Source: UBA288 sp050178135 | GTDB taxonomy: Archaea > Halobacteriota > Methanomicrobia > Methanomicrobiales > Methanospirillaceae | Assembly: GCA_050178135.1 (NCBI GenBank) | Contig: JBFXGJ010000024.1 | Span: 1 to 30,747 of the forward strand | Length of the DNA: 30,747 bases | Reading direction: 5' to 3' | Shown: in pieces, positions 15,537 to 22,962 of the stretch | Layout of the letters: each line of letters begins with the position of its first letter | How positions within the stretch are numbered: position 1 is the first letter of the stretch | Made by a program: the position numbers and the translations under genes | Notes under the pieces: model-generated | Seen by the model: only the letters and a program-made list of their open reading frames with translations | Told to the model about the DNA's origin: nothing | Database searches by the model: none

Positions 15537-16289
15537 ATGGACAGGACTGACGATGGGTGGGTCCCCCGGCTCCTCGCCGACATCGAGGCGGAACTCTCCC
15601 CTGGTCCCGACCTCGCCGCCACCGTGCGACTCCTCGACCTGCTCGGCCTCCCGGTTGATCCCCGCCTCCTCGGGGAGGGCCGGCTGTACTGCGAGTACCT
15701 GCCCGTCCCCCCGGGTGCCGGGCCACTCTCTCCGCGCGAGCGGTACCTCTCCCTCCTCTGGGAGGCCCTCGATCGCTCGCCGCTCTCCCTCTTTGTGAAC
15801 GTCGCCTTCCCCTTTCGCCGGATGATCGCCGAGCGCCTCTTCTCGCGGTGCGGGACGGGCTTTATCGCCTGCGAGAACGTTCGCTTCAACTTCGGCAGGA
15901 TGATCGAGGCCGGCGACGCGCTCTTCATCAACATGGGTACCTTCATCGATGCGAAGGGGGGCCTCCAGATCGGCGACCGGGTCGGCCTCGCCGAACACGT
16001 CCGGGTCTTCACCCATGGTCACGGGGAGGCAGACCACGCAGAACGGTCCTACGCCCCTGTCATCATCGGTGACGACGTCAAGATCGCGGCCGGCGCGACG
16101 ATACTGCCCGGTGTCGAGATCGGGGATGGGGCCCTGGTTGCGGCTGGGGCCGTGGTCACCCATGATGTCCCGGCGGGGGTGGTCGTCTCTGGCATGCCGG
16201 CGCGTACCGTCCGCGAGCGGAGGAGCGGGGGACGAAAGGGGTTGGAACTGCGCCACGTCTGGCTCGCCGACGGCGCGTTTCAGGACTAG
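15537..16289 (+). CDS. Hexapeptide-repeat (left-handed beta-helix) acetyltransferase
   Basis: A 250-residue cytoplasmic protein. The N-terminal half is helical, with a maltose/galactoside acetyltransferase-like lead-in (PFRRMIAERLFSRCGTGFIACENV). The C-terminal half is a left-handed beta-helix: INMGTFIDAKGGLQIGDRVGLAEHVRVFTHGHG, VIIGDDVKIAAGATILPGVEIGDGALVAAGAVVTHDVP, SGMPARTVR. The His in the FTHGHG segment corresponds to the catalytic base region of acetyl-CoA-dependent O-acetyltransferases (NodL/LacA/Maa type). The acceptor, perhaps a sugar of a surface glycan, is unknown. The gene follows the Cache lipoprotein gene by 54 bases in the same direction. It ends convergently with the response regulator gene, the two stop codons sharing CTAG at 16286-16289. 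Confidence 0.85.
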   Translation: MDRTDDGWVPRLLADIEAELSPGPDLAATVRLLDLLGLPVDPRLLGEGRLYCEYLPVPPGAGPLSPRERYLSLLWEALDRSPLSLFVNVAFPFRRMIAERLFSRCGTGFIACENVRFNFGRMIEAGDALFINMGTFIDAKGGLQIGDRVGLAEHVRVFTHGHGEADHAERSYAPVIIGDDVKIAAGATILPGVEIGDGALVAAGAVVTHDVPAGVVVSGMPARTVRERRSGGRKGLELRHVWLADGAFQD

Positions 16290-17398
16290 GGGGACTCCTC
16301 GTCACGTTCGGCTATCCGACTGACGACGACCGCCACCTCGTGGACCTCGCCACCGTCCCCCCGGAGGGGCTGGAGCGTGCAGTCCAGGATCGCCCCGCCG
16401 AAGGCCTGCCGGCACCGGGTCGGCTGCCCGGTCCTCACGACCTCCTCGAACGCCTTCTCGAGTCGCACCCGCCGCTCGAGTGGCTCCATCTCCCCGAGGC
16501 GCCGGCCCAGGAGGTCGTCGAAGGGTCGCCCGAAAAGGGCGGCGGCACTACCGTTCAGGTCCAGGATCATCCCGTCTATATCGGCCAGGACCAGGGCCTG
16601 CGGGACGACCTCGAGGAGCGCCCGGACGCGCGCGGCGGCAGTCCGGAGCGCCGTCTCTCCCGTCTCCTGCTCGGTGATGTCCATTGAGAAGACCGCGACC
16701 CGCTTCACCGTCCCATCGGGGCCGGCGATGGGGGTGATCAGGGCGTCCTGGGTGCGGCCGTGCCGCACGTCTCGGTATTGGGTCGGCCGCCCGGCCCGCA
16801 CGGCCTCCTCGATCGCACTCCGCCGCCCGATCTCGACGGGTGCTCCCATCAAATCGAAGATAGACCTGCCGACGCAGTCCTCCTCGATCGCGCTCCATGC
16901 ATGGAATGCGGCCTTGTTGGCCGCGAGAAGCCGACCGTCGGGCTCGATGAGGAGTGCGACCCCCGGGAATGCGTCCAGGAGTGCGCGCACCAGCTCCCGG
17001 CTCTCGCGGACCGCTCGTTCGGCCGATCTCCGGGCGACCGCCTGCCGGCACTTGGAGCCGAGCTCGGCGAACTGGGCACGGGGGTCGCCCCCCTTCTGAA
17101 GGTAGAAGTCGACCCCCCTGTTCAGGGCCTCGATCACCACCTCCTCCCGACCCCTGCCCGTGAAGAGGATGAACGGGATCGGTGACTGCCGCCGGATCGC
17201 CGAGAGGAGTTCGATCCCGTTCATCCCGGGCATCTGGTAATCCGAGACCACCACGTCGATCTCTCCTTCGCCGAGCCGTGCGAGCGCCTCCTCCCCGGAG
17301 TCGGCCGTCTCGACCGTGAACTCACCGGTCCGCTCGAGGTACCGCCGGCAGAGCGTGAGAAGCAAGGGCTCGTCGTCGACACAGAGGACGTGGATCAT
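16286..17398 (-). CDS. REC-PAS-PAS response regulator
   Basis: A 370-residue cytoplasmic signalling protein. The receiver domain (1-120) has the acidic pocket D8/D9, phospho-acceptor D53 (VVVSDYQMPGMNG), T80 (FILFTGRG) and K102 (DFYLQKGG). Two PAS domains follow (about 134-245, ending VFSMDITEQ, and 250-362, ending VVVSRIAERDE). No DNA-binding, histidine-kinase or cyclase domain is attached; output is probably through protein contacts, a common layout in Methanomicrobiales where such proteins feed kinase networks. The likely kinase is unknown; the one encoded at 7258-8991 is the only candidate in the window. The gene follows the aquaporin gene but a terminator-like hairpin plus T-run separates them. 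Its end overlaps the acetyltransferase gene by 4 bases. Confidence 0.9.
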   Translation of the reverse strand: MIHVLCVDDEPLLLTLCRRYLERTGEFTVETADSGEEALARLGEGEIDVVVSDYQMPGMNGIELLSAIRRQSPIPFILFTGRGREEVVIEALNRGVDFYLQKGGDPRAQFAELGSKCRQAVARRSAERAVRESRELVRALLDAFPGVALLIEPDGRLLAANKAAFHAWSAIEEDCVGRSIFDLMGAPVEIGRRSAIEEAVRAGRPTQYRDVRHGRTQDALITPIAGPDGTVKRVAVFSMDITEQETGETALRTAAARVRALLEVVPQALVLADIDGMILDLNGSAAALFGRPFDDLLGRRLGEMEPLERRVRLEKAFEEVVRTGQPTRCRQAFGGAILDCTLQPLRGDGGEVHEVAVVVSRIAERDEESP

Positions 17399-17428
17399 GA
17401 GTCAGTACCTGGTGTCGTCTCCATCCCG

Positions 17429-17458
17429 AAAAAAAGGTGTGGTCGGTCCCTCGGGGAC
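17429..17458 (-). terminator. Hairpin and T-tract terminator of the DUF2193-DUF2180-aquaporin operon
   Basis: Read on the minus strand, directly after the aquaporin stop codon there is a perfect 5-base stem GTCCC-CGA-GGGAC (17446-17458), and ten bases later a run of seven T (17429-17435). It looks like an intrinsic terminator that isolates the operon from the response regulator gene downstream. Confidence 0.6.
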
Positions 17459-18205
17459 TCAGTCGCTCGAGAGCCAGTCGTAGAGGAAGGCGGCAGCCAC
17501 CGCCCCCAGGACGGGCCCGACGAGGTAGATGGGAAGGTGGACCCAGAGGTTCGGGCCGCCGAAGAGTGTGTCCGCCAGGTAGGGGCCGAACGTCCGGGCC
17601 GGGTTGAGCGAAGCGCCGGCGATGTTGCCGGTGGTGGTGATGATCCCTCCGACGGTAAGGCCGATCACGAGTCCCGCAAAGCCTGGCGGGGCCCTGCTGT
17701 CGACCGCGACACCCATGATGACGAGCATGAGCACGAAGGTGCCGATCGCCTCGGCGAGGATCGCCTGGCCTATCCCGATCCCGGGGAAGGGGGCGGTGGC
17801 TCCGAGCCCGCCGACCAGGACGGCGTCGGGGCCGGCAGAGAGAGCGAAGAGAACTGAACCGAGCGCCGCTCCGACGCACTGCGCCACGATGTAGATGGCC
17901 GAGTCCGACCAGGGGAAGCGGCGGGTCGCCGCCAGCGCGATCGTGACCGCCGGGTTCAGGTGTGCTCCCGAGATCCGCCCGAGCGCGTAGATCACGGCGG
18001 TGATGATGATCGCGAATGCCATGCCGATTGCGAACCAGTCCCCGAGCCCGCCGAGCGCCCCGATCCCGATGGAGAACGGCGTACCCGGTGTCGTGCCCTG
18101 GGCAAGCATCAGCGTGATCGCCGCCGCTCCCGCGCCGAAGTAGACGAGGAGAAGTGTGCCGAGGGCTTCGGCTACGGCACGCCGTCCGAGTGACGGGATC
18201 CCCAT
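17459..18205 (-). CDS. aqpM: Aquaporin / MIP-family channel, AqpM-like
   Basis: A 248-residue integral membrane protein with six transmembrane helices and the two half-helix NPA signatures: AHLNPAVT (N84-P85-A86) and ASLNPARTFGP (N201-P202-A203, with the selectivity Arg204). By comparison with E. coli AqpZ, the filter His in helix 5 is replaced by Ile (I189), as in Methanothermobacter AqpM. This widens and greases the pore and may allow gases such as CO2 or H2S besides water; that transport range is inferred. Its ATG directly abuts the stop of the DUF2180 gene (TGA then ATG, no gap), so it is the last gene of a tight operon with DUF2193 and DUF2180. The symbol reflects family likeness only. 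Confidence 0.9.
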   Translation of the reverse strand: MGIPSLGRRAVAEALGTLLLVYFGAGAAAITLMLAQGTTPGTPFSIGIGALGGLGDWFAIGMAFAIIITAVIYALGRISGAHLNPAVTIALAATRRFPWSDSAIYIVAQCVGAALGSVLFALSAGPDAVLVGGLGATAPFPGIGIGQAILAEAIGTFVLMLVIMGVAVDSRAPPGFAGLVIGLTVGGIITTTGNIAGASLNPARTFGPYLADTLFGGPNLWVHLPIYLVGPVLGAVAAAFLYDWLSSD

Positions 18206-18415
18206 TCACTGGCTCCTGTAGGCCTCGAAACAGGCGGGACAGAGCATCCGCGGCAGGGTCTGTTTCTTCGTGCGCGATGGAAACGGGTACCCGCCCTCGA
18301 CCAGTTCGACCTCCTCGCGCCGGACGTGGGTCATGCAGACCCCCATCCCGCAGGCGATGCAGATGGCGACCGCATCAGAGTCGCGCCCCTCCTGGGCGCA
18401 GATGTAGCACTTCAC
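18206..18415 (-). CDS. DUF2180 family small zinc-binding protein
   Basis: A 69-residue protein starting with GTG at 18415, only two bases after the DUF2193 stop. It begins VKCYICAQEG, continues ICIACGMGVCMTHVRREE and ends LCPACFEAYRSQ: three CxxC-type pairs plus a Cys and His (CMTH) that can build two zinc sites in a treble-clef or B-box-like fold. This pattern matches DUF2180, a family known mainly from methanogens with no assigned function. Longer in-frame extensions upstream overlap DUF2193 and are not protein-like, which fixes the GTG start. Tight packing between DUF2193 and the aquaporin gene indicates co-translation with both. Confidence 0.85.
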   Translation of the reverse strand: MKCYICAQEGRDSDAVAICIACGMGVCMTHVRREEVELVEGGYPFPSRTKKQTLPRMLCPACFEAYRSQ

Positions 18416-18417
18416 GC

Positions 18418-19920
18418 CTACACCGCCTCCCGCCACTGGCAGTACTGGTGGTGGAGTTCCACCAGGGAAGCAGCTGCGCAGTCCTTGCAGGCGCGGACGG
18501 GTGCCGCCGGCTCCTTCGGCTTGAGGGCGATGACGTTCGTCATCATGGTCGCCGTCACGGGCTCCGAGGTGAGGAGGCACGGGTAATCGGCGAGACGCAT
18601 CATCGCCGAGAACCGGACCGTGATCGCGCAGGCCGGGTAGGCGTAGCGCTGGGGATTCATCAGCACCTCGTTCTCGTGGATCGGCGAAAGGTCGACCGGG
18701 AACCCGCCGACGCGGGGTACAACGGGACCTCCGGAGCCGTTCCGTGCCCGGCGGGCCTTATCGATCAACTTCCAGCCGCGGAAGACCATGTCCATGAAGT
18801 CGCAGTTGTGCAGTTCGGCCGCTGCGCCGCGGTTCGGCTTGAGCTGGACGAAGTTGTGGTACCGCCTGGTCAGCAGGTCCACGACCATCGGCGCGTTGAA
18901 CCCGTCGAGCTCGAGGATGTACTCGGCCGCCGCCGCCGTCGAGCCGGTTGCGAGCGCGAGAGGCTGGTACACGTCGGTGAACCGGGAAAGCGAGTCTTTG
19001 AGCGTCTTCTCCATCACGGCGGTTGCCGCCTCGATCGCGGCCATCACCACGTCGTCCTTGCACATGTTATAGGTGGACTGCGAGATGTGGTGGGCGATGT
19101 CCCCGACACAGTACGCGGGCACCGTGACGATGTTGGCATAGTGCACCCCTTCGTCGAGCGCCGCCCTGACAGCCCCCTCGATCCCCTGCCGGTACTGGGC
19201 CATGTAGGCCCGGTGATCGAACGAGGACTGGCCGGCACCGTCCATGAGCGCCGCCTGCGCCCCGACTGGGTCACGGTAGATCGCCTGGAGCTGTGCCACC
19301 TCCGCAGCGCTCGCCTCCGCCGCGGTACTACCGGCCTCGAGCTCGTTTGCGAAGACCTCGCCGATCCCGTACGAGGTGTTCATCCCCCAGGACTTGGCGG
19401 CCAGGATCGCCTGCTTGTGGTCGACCGGGATCGGGGTCTTTTGCAACACCTGGTTCACCACGTTCGAGGTCGAGCCGGGGATGAGCGCGAAGTCAACCAC
19501 GCAGGTGGGACCGTAGAGCCCGCCGTATCGGCGGATCGACTCCCTGCCGATCAGGGCTTCTTCCTTCCCGATCTGGTCGATGAAGACGTCGAGACTCTTC
19601 TTGAAGGCCTCGTCCTGCTCGGTGAGGAGTGCCAGGACGACCGGCGTCTGGTAATGCTCCACGAACGGGTCGTCCTCGGGACGGACCGTATCCGTCAGGC
19701 CAGAGAGGACCTTGAAGTGGGTCGCAACCGAGTCCAGGTGGAGGCGGAAGACCGCCTCCGACTGGTCGCCGACCGGGTGCATTCCCCGGGCGGCCTCGAG
19801 ATAGGCGCCGGCATCCGCGAGTTTGAACTCGCTCCCCCGCTTCTTCTTCACGGTCTCGACATCGGCGTGCTGGGCGGCGAGCGCCTCGTCGATCATCTTT
19901 GCACAGATTTCGTGTACCAT
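18418..19920 (-). CDS. DUF2193 family protein (methanogen-restricted)
   Basis: A 500-residue cytoplasmic protein that matches, from memory, the full-length DUF2193 family, conserved in methanogens and functionally unassigned. It is mostly helical, with notable conserved-looking segments YGGLYGPTCVVDFALIPGST (about 160-180), SFDHRAYMAQYRQG, HHISQSTYNMCKDDV, HNCDFMDMVFRGWKL, and a C-terminal CKDC plus HHQYC cluster that could bind zinc or another metal. No signal peptide, membrane helix or nucleotide-binding loop is visible. A strong AAGGAGGGA ribosome-binding site lies just before the ATG, with a TATA box further up, so it is the first gene of the operon with DUF2180 and the aquaporin and probably well expressed. 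Confidence 0.85.
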   Translation of the reverse strand: MVHEICAKMIDEALAAQHADVETVKKKRGSEFKLADAGAYLEAARGMHPVGDQSEAVFRLHLDSVATHFKVLSGLTDTVRPEDDPFVEHYQTPVVLALLTEQDEAFKKSLDVFIDQIGKEEALIGRESIRRYGGLYGPTCVVDFALIPGSTSNVVNQVLQKTPIPVDHKQAILAAKSWGMNTSYGIGEVFANELEAGSTAAEASAAEVAQLQAIYRDPVGAQAALMDGAGQSSFDHRAYMAQYRQGIEGAVRAALDEGVHYANIVTVPAYCVGDIAHHISQSTYNMCKDDVVMAAIEAATAVMEKTLKDSLSRFTDVYQPLALATGSTAAAAEYILELDGFNAPMVVDLLTRRYHNFVQLKPNRGAAAELHNCDFMDMVFRGWKLIDKARRARNGSGGPVVPRVGGFPVDLSPIHENEVLMNPQRYAYPACAITVRFSAMMRLADYPCLLTSEPVTATMMTNVIALKPKEPAAPVRACKDCAAASLVELHHQYCQWREAV

Positions 19921-19975
19921 GCTGTCCCTCCTTGGAGCAGAGAAACTGCTCGCAGACGGGACTCATCGCCGCGAG

Positions 19976-19990
19976 AGATAAGTATTTTGG
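19976..19990 (-). promoter_or_regulatory. TATA-like promoter of the DUF2193 operon
   Basis: On the minus strand CCAAAATACTTATCTC lies about 60-70 bases before the ATG at 19920, with AAGGAGGGACAGC placing an excellent ribosome-binding site 5-8 bases ahead of the start. The predicted leader is about 30-40 bases. Confidence 0.55.
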
Positions 19991-20027
19991 TTATTCGATC
20001 CATGTTGAACCACTCCTCCACGGATCG

Positions 20028-20600
20028 TCACCCGGTATCGGCCTGTTCGGCGGGACAGAAATTGCAGATCGAATGCACCAGGTCCTCCTCGCGGTCGCGG
20101 ACCGGGCAGAGGTACCGGTTCTGACGGGCCTCGACCCGGAATCCGCCGGGAAACGGCGTTCCCACCGGGTGTCCAGGCCGGTCGAGGACGAACATCGAGA
20201 ACCCGGCGACCAGGTAATAGAAGAACCGGTGGCGGGGCTCGTAGAGGTGGGCGTGCCGTTCGGGCCGCTCCTCCCATGCGAAACACCCCGACGGGACCAT
20301 CGCCCAGTAGGCGCGGCACTGGTCGAGGTCAGTGATCCGGGCCTCCAGGTGCCTGAAGACCCCGGTCCGGTGCATCAGGAGGAGTTCATGGTGGGCGCCG
20401 AAGAACTGGTCCAAAAAGTACGGTCTGATCGCCTCCCGGTACGGTGAGGGGAGCCGATCGACCTCGTTCTTGAGCCGCCCGCCGATCACCTGGAGGTCGA
20501 AGATCGAGTAGCGGGAGACCGCCTCCGCCAGCGCGATCCCGAGTTCTCCCTTCCGCTCGACACCACCACACCGGCGGCAGACCCTGGCCAGCGCCTCCAT
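20028..20600 (-). CDS. DUF2115 (UPF0305) family protein
   Basis: A 190-residue cytoplasmic protein resembling the DUF2115/UPF0305 family of methanogens: FFYYLVAGFSMFVLDRPGHPVGTPFPGGFRVE, then YLCPVRDREED and a C-terminal SICNFCPAEQ. Cys pairs at C8/C11 (CRRCGG) and C179/C182 could come together as a zinc ribbon or other metal site. No function is established. It lies 107 bases upstream of DUF2193 in the same direction, separated by that gene's own promoter. No ribosome-binding site precedes the ATG; a TTAA element about 30 bases upstream suggests leaderless expression. Confidence 0.85.
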   Translation of the reverse strand: MEALARVCRRCGGVERKGELGIALAEAVSRYSIFDLQVIGGRLKNEVDRLPSPYREAIRPYFLDQFFGAHHELLLMHRTGVFRHLEARITDLDQCRAYWAMVPSGCFAWEERPERHAHLYEPRHRFFYYLVAGFSMFVLDRPGHPVGTPFPGGFRVEARQNRYLCPVRDREEDLVHSICNFCPAEQADTG

Positions 20601-20796
20601 ACTGGTAGGTTACCGCTTCATCGCCTTAACCCCTCCACCCTTCTCACCAGGGGGCTCCTGCGGTCCATAGCCCCCCGCGCCTCATCTCGACGATGGGGTT
20701 CAACCATCCGCATGCATTCGGGTATGCCCATGGTAATTCGGATTGGCTCGAAACATTTTTCTCTCCGGCCTTCGGACTACTGACCGGTTGATAGTG

Positions 20797-21033
20797 ATGT
20801 CATTGAAAACCGAGGTAACGACCCAGATCGCGGCCCTCGTGACCGCTGCGTTCGGCCTGGTGGCCGCTCTTGCGTGGAACGGTGCGATCCAGGCGATCTT
20901 CAAAGCTCTGTTCGGCAACTCGGACAGCATCCCCGCTCAGCTCTCCTACGCGATCATCGTGACCATCATCGCCGTGGTGGCCACGATCATGATTGCCCGC
21001 TCGGTTGCGAGTGCAAAGGCCGACGAGGCCTGA
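20797..21033 (+). CDS. DUF5654 family small membrane protein
   Basis: A 78-residue protein with two transmembrane helices (about 10-37, IAALVTAAFGLVAALAWNGAIQ, and 48-68, YAIIVTIIAVVATIMIARSV) joined by a short loop with FGNSDS and flanked by charged ends. The AFGLVAALAWN signature fits DUF5654, small membrane proteins of archaea with unknown role. The ATG at 20797 is chosen over a start 54 bases upstream because the extra residues are not conserved-looking and the region upstream is intergenic in character; a GTG one codon earlier is also possible. T-run at 21045-21049 may end the transcript. Confidence 0.8.
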   Translation: MSLKTEVTTQIAALVTAAFGLVAALAWNGAIQAIFKALFGNSDSIPAQLSYAIIVTIIAVVATIMIARSVASAKADEA

Positions 21034-21041
21034 CCCGCACC

Positions 21042-21050
21042 CACTTTTTC
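21042..21050 (+). terminator. Short T-tract after the DUF5654 gene
   Basis: Five T (21045-21049) lie 12 bases after the DUF5654 stop in the 27-base gap to the convergent malic enzyme gene. Weak but well placed. Confidence 0.35.
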
Positions 21051-21060
21051 GCTCCCCGTC

Positions 21061-22263
21061 CTATATCTCCCGGCCGATGCCGCTCCTGATCGCCTCGCTC
21101 TGTACCGCTACGGCGACTGCACGGGTTACATCCCGGTCGAGGACGCTCGGCAGGATCCTCTCTGCCGTCGGTTCTGCGACGTAGTCGGCGAGGGCGTGGG
21201 CAGCGGCGATCTTCATCCCGTCCGTGATGCGGGTTGCCCGCGCGTCCAGGGCTCCCCGAAAGACCCCGGGGAAGGCAAGCACGTTGTTGCACTGGTTCGG
21301 GTAGTCGGAGCGGCCCGTGGCGACGACGGCCGCCCCGCCGGCACGGGCCTCCTCCGGGTAGATCTCAGGGACCGGGTTCGCGAGGGCGAAGACGATCGGG
21401 TCCGGGTTCATCGACCGGATCATCTCTTTGGTGAGCACACCGGGCCCGGAGACCCCGATTACCACATCTGCTCCCTGGAGGGCGTCCGCGATCGTGCCGG
21501 TCCGGTGATGTCGATTCGTCTCGTCGGCGAGGATGAACTTGTACTTGTTGGCATAGAGGCCTGGTCGGCCCCGGTGGACGACCCCCCTGGTGTCGCAGAC
21601 GACCAGGTCCCGCACCGGTTGACAGGCGCTCTCGTCGTAGCCGATGCAGCGGAGGAGGCGGGTGCAGGCGTAGCCAGCAGCCCCCGCGCCGACGACCACG
21701 ATCGAGAGGTCCTCGTACCGCCTGTCCGTGACCCGGCACGCGTTCAGCAGTGCCGCGAGCACCACGATCGCGGTGCCGTGCTGGTCGTCGTGCATCACCG
21801 GTATTCCGCAGTCGAGGAGGGCCTCCTCGACCTCGAAGCACCGGGGCGCCGCGATGTCCTCCAGGTTGATCCCACCGAACACGGGGGTGAGGTTCCTGAC
21901 CTGGTCCGCGAAGTCAGCCCCGTTCGCGGAAAAACAGAGGGGGAAGGCATCAATCCCGGCGAACTCCTTGAAGAGCGCGGCCTTGCCCTCCATCACCGGC
22001 AGAGCGGCCGTCGCACCGATGGAGCCGAGGCCGAGCACGGCCGTCCCATCGGTCACGATCGCGACCGTGTTCGCCTTGATGGTGTAGCGGTAGGCGAGGG
22101 AGGGGTCGGCGGCGATCGCACGGCAGACGGCGGCCACCCCCGGGGTGTAGGCGAGGGCAAGGTCGTCCCGCGTCTCGAGCGGGACCGTCGGGCGCACCTC
22201 GAGCTTGCCCGGGTTTCGTGCGTGGAGGGCGATCGCGCGGGCGTTCAGATCGTCGGAGTCCAT
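21061..22263 (-). CDS. NAD(P)-dependent malic enzyme
   Basis: A 400-residue cytoplasmic enzyme that decarboxylates malate to pyruvate with reduction of NAD(P), metal-dependent. The N-terminal malic domain contains LAYTPGVAAVCRAI (catalytic Tyr), YTIKANTVAIVTDGTAVLGLGSIG, VMEGKAALFKEFAGIDAFPLC (catalytic Lys) and PVMHDDQHGTAIVVLAALLNA. The C-terminal domain has a Rossmann loop VVVGAGAAGYACTRLL and VCDTRG; the Asp after the second strand favours NAD over NADP. The length fits the short bacterial/archaeal form without a phosphotransacetylase domain. The start at 22263 (MDSDDLNARAIALHA) matches the usual family beginning; an in-frame ATG at 22293 is an alternative. It may feed pyruvate or C4 acid balance in the incomplete citric acid pathway of a methanogen. 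Confidence 0.9.
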   Translation of the reverse strand: MDSDDLNARAIALHARNPGKLEVRPTVPLETRDDLALAYTPGVAAVCRAIAADPSLAYRYTIKANTVAIVTDGTAVLGLGSIGATAALPVMEGKAALFKEFAGIDAFPLCFSANGADFADQVRNLTPVFGGINLEDIAAPRCFEVEEALLDCGIPVMHDDQHGTAIVVLAALLNACRVTDRRYEDLSIVVVGAGAAGYACTRLLRCIGYDESACQPVRDLVVCDTRGVVHRGRPGLYANKYKFILADETNRHHRTGTIADALQGADVVIGVSGPGVLTKEMIRSMNPDPIVFALANPVPEIYPEEARAGGAAVVATGRSDYPNQCNNVLAFPGVFRGALDARATRITDGMKIAAAHALADYVAEPTAERILPSVLDRDVTRAVAVAVQSEAIRSGIGREI

Positions 22264-22680
22264 TACCAATCCAGGGGTGCGCGGTGATTTCATGGTTCCG
22301 ACGGATCGAACACCCTGGAATTCCGGCCCGAAACCCCCCATTCTGGCCGAGCTCAGCCTGGTCGAACGGCACACCAGCCGGATCGAGACGGTTTCGAGAC
22401 CCCGTTCCTGCCAGCCGCGCACGAAATGGCTGTGCTCTCGGTCGCCGTCCGGGTCAGGTGTTCCGTGAGGACGGAGCCCAGCCGGGTCGGACCCTGTGTC
22501 CACCTGGTGGCGGCTTCCCCTGGTCGTTCTGAACCGGGACACGGATCACCCGTACGAGAGCAGCAGGCTGATCCATATCGCCATCGACCGATGGTCGCGC
22601 TTCGAGGTGGAGGAGATCCGTGATGCGTGGCGCTCAGCGTCTCCCTGGGAGGATTCCCGCGAAACCCCGCTTCCTCCCTC
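22264..22680. other. Intergenic region, no supported gene
   Basis: 417 bases between two minus-strand genes. It must hold the promoter of the malic enzyme gene and the 3' end of the small acidic protein transcript, but I see no clear TATA box. A plus-strand frame at about 22510-22630 reads like protein for some 40 residues (RDTDHPYESSRLIHIAIDRW) but has no good start, ribosome-binding site or proper end. Confidence 0.35.
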
Positions 22681-22962
22681 CTACTGTTCGTCCTCGCAGC
22701 GGCAATCGTCCTCGTCGAAGAGGTCGCCCTCGATCTCCTCCTGCGTGATCATCCGGTCGTTCTCGGGAGCGAGGATCCCGATCGGGGTGTAGATCCCGTT
22801 CTCCTGCCGGCTCAGCACGCGGATGTAACGGATGTCCTCGGAGAAGGGAGACTCGGTGGAGACTGGCAGCAGAAGGTGATCGTCATGGAGATCGGCGAGC
22901 ATCTCCTTTAACTGGCCGACCGTGAAGCCCTCGACATCGAATGCTATCTGGTAGAAACCCAT
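22681..22962 (-). CDS. Small acidic protein of unknown function
   Basis: A 93-residue soluble protein that I do not recognise. It begins MGFYQIAFDVEGFTVGQLKEML, predicted as a beta strand then a helix, has a middle strand region (RYIRVLSRQENGIYTPIGIL) and ends in a very acidic tail containing DLFDEDDCRCEDE, with a CxC pair. The start at 22962 is supported by GAGGCGG eight bases upstream; an in-frame ATG 30 bases further up is less likely. It may be co-directional with, but is 339 bases away from, the aIF5A gene. The acidic, Cys-containing tail might bind a metal. Confidence 0.7.
   Translation of the reverse strand: MGFYQIAFDVEGFTVGQLKEMLADLHDDHLLLPVSTESPFSEDIRYIRVLSRQENGIYTPIGILAPENDRMITQEEIEGDLFDEDDCRCEDEQ

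Noticed and set aside
18154..20124. 656-codon plus-strand open frame opposite DUF2193
   Set aside because: Shadow of DUF2193 and DUF2180; no ribosome-binding site and low-complexity, highly charged translation.
22496..22640. Protein-like plus-strand fragment (RDTDHPYESSRLIHIAIDRW) in the gap before malic enzyme
   Set aside because: No usable start or end, no recognisable family, and it runs into the small acidic protein gene on the other strand; could at most be a gene remnant.
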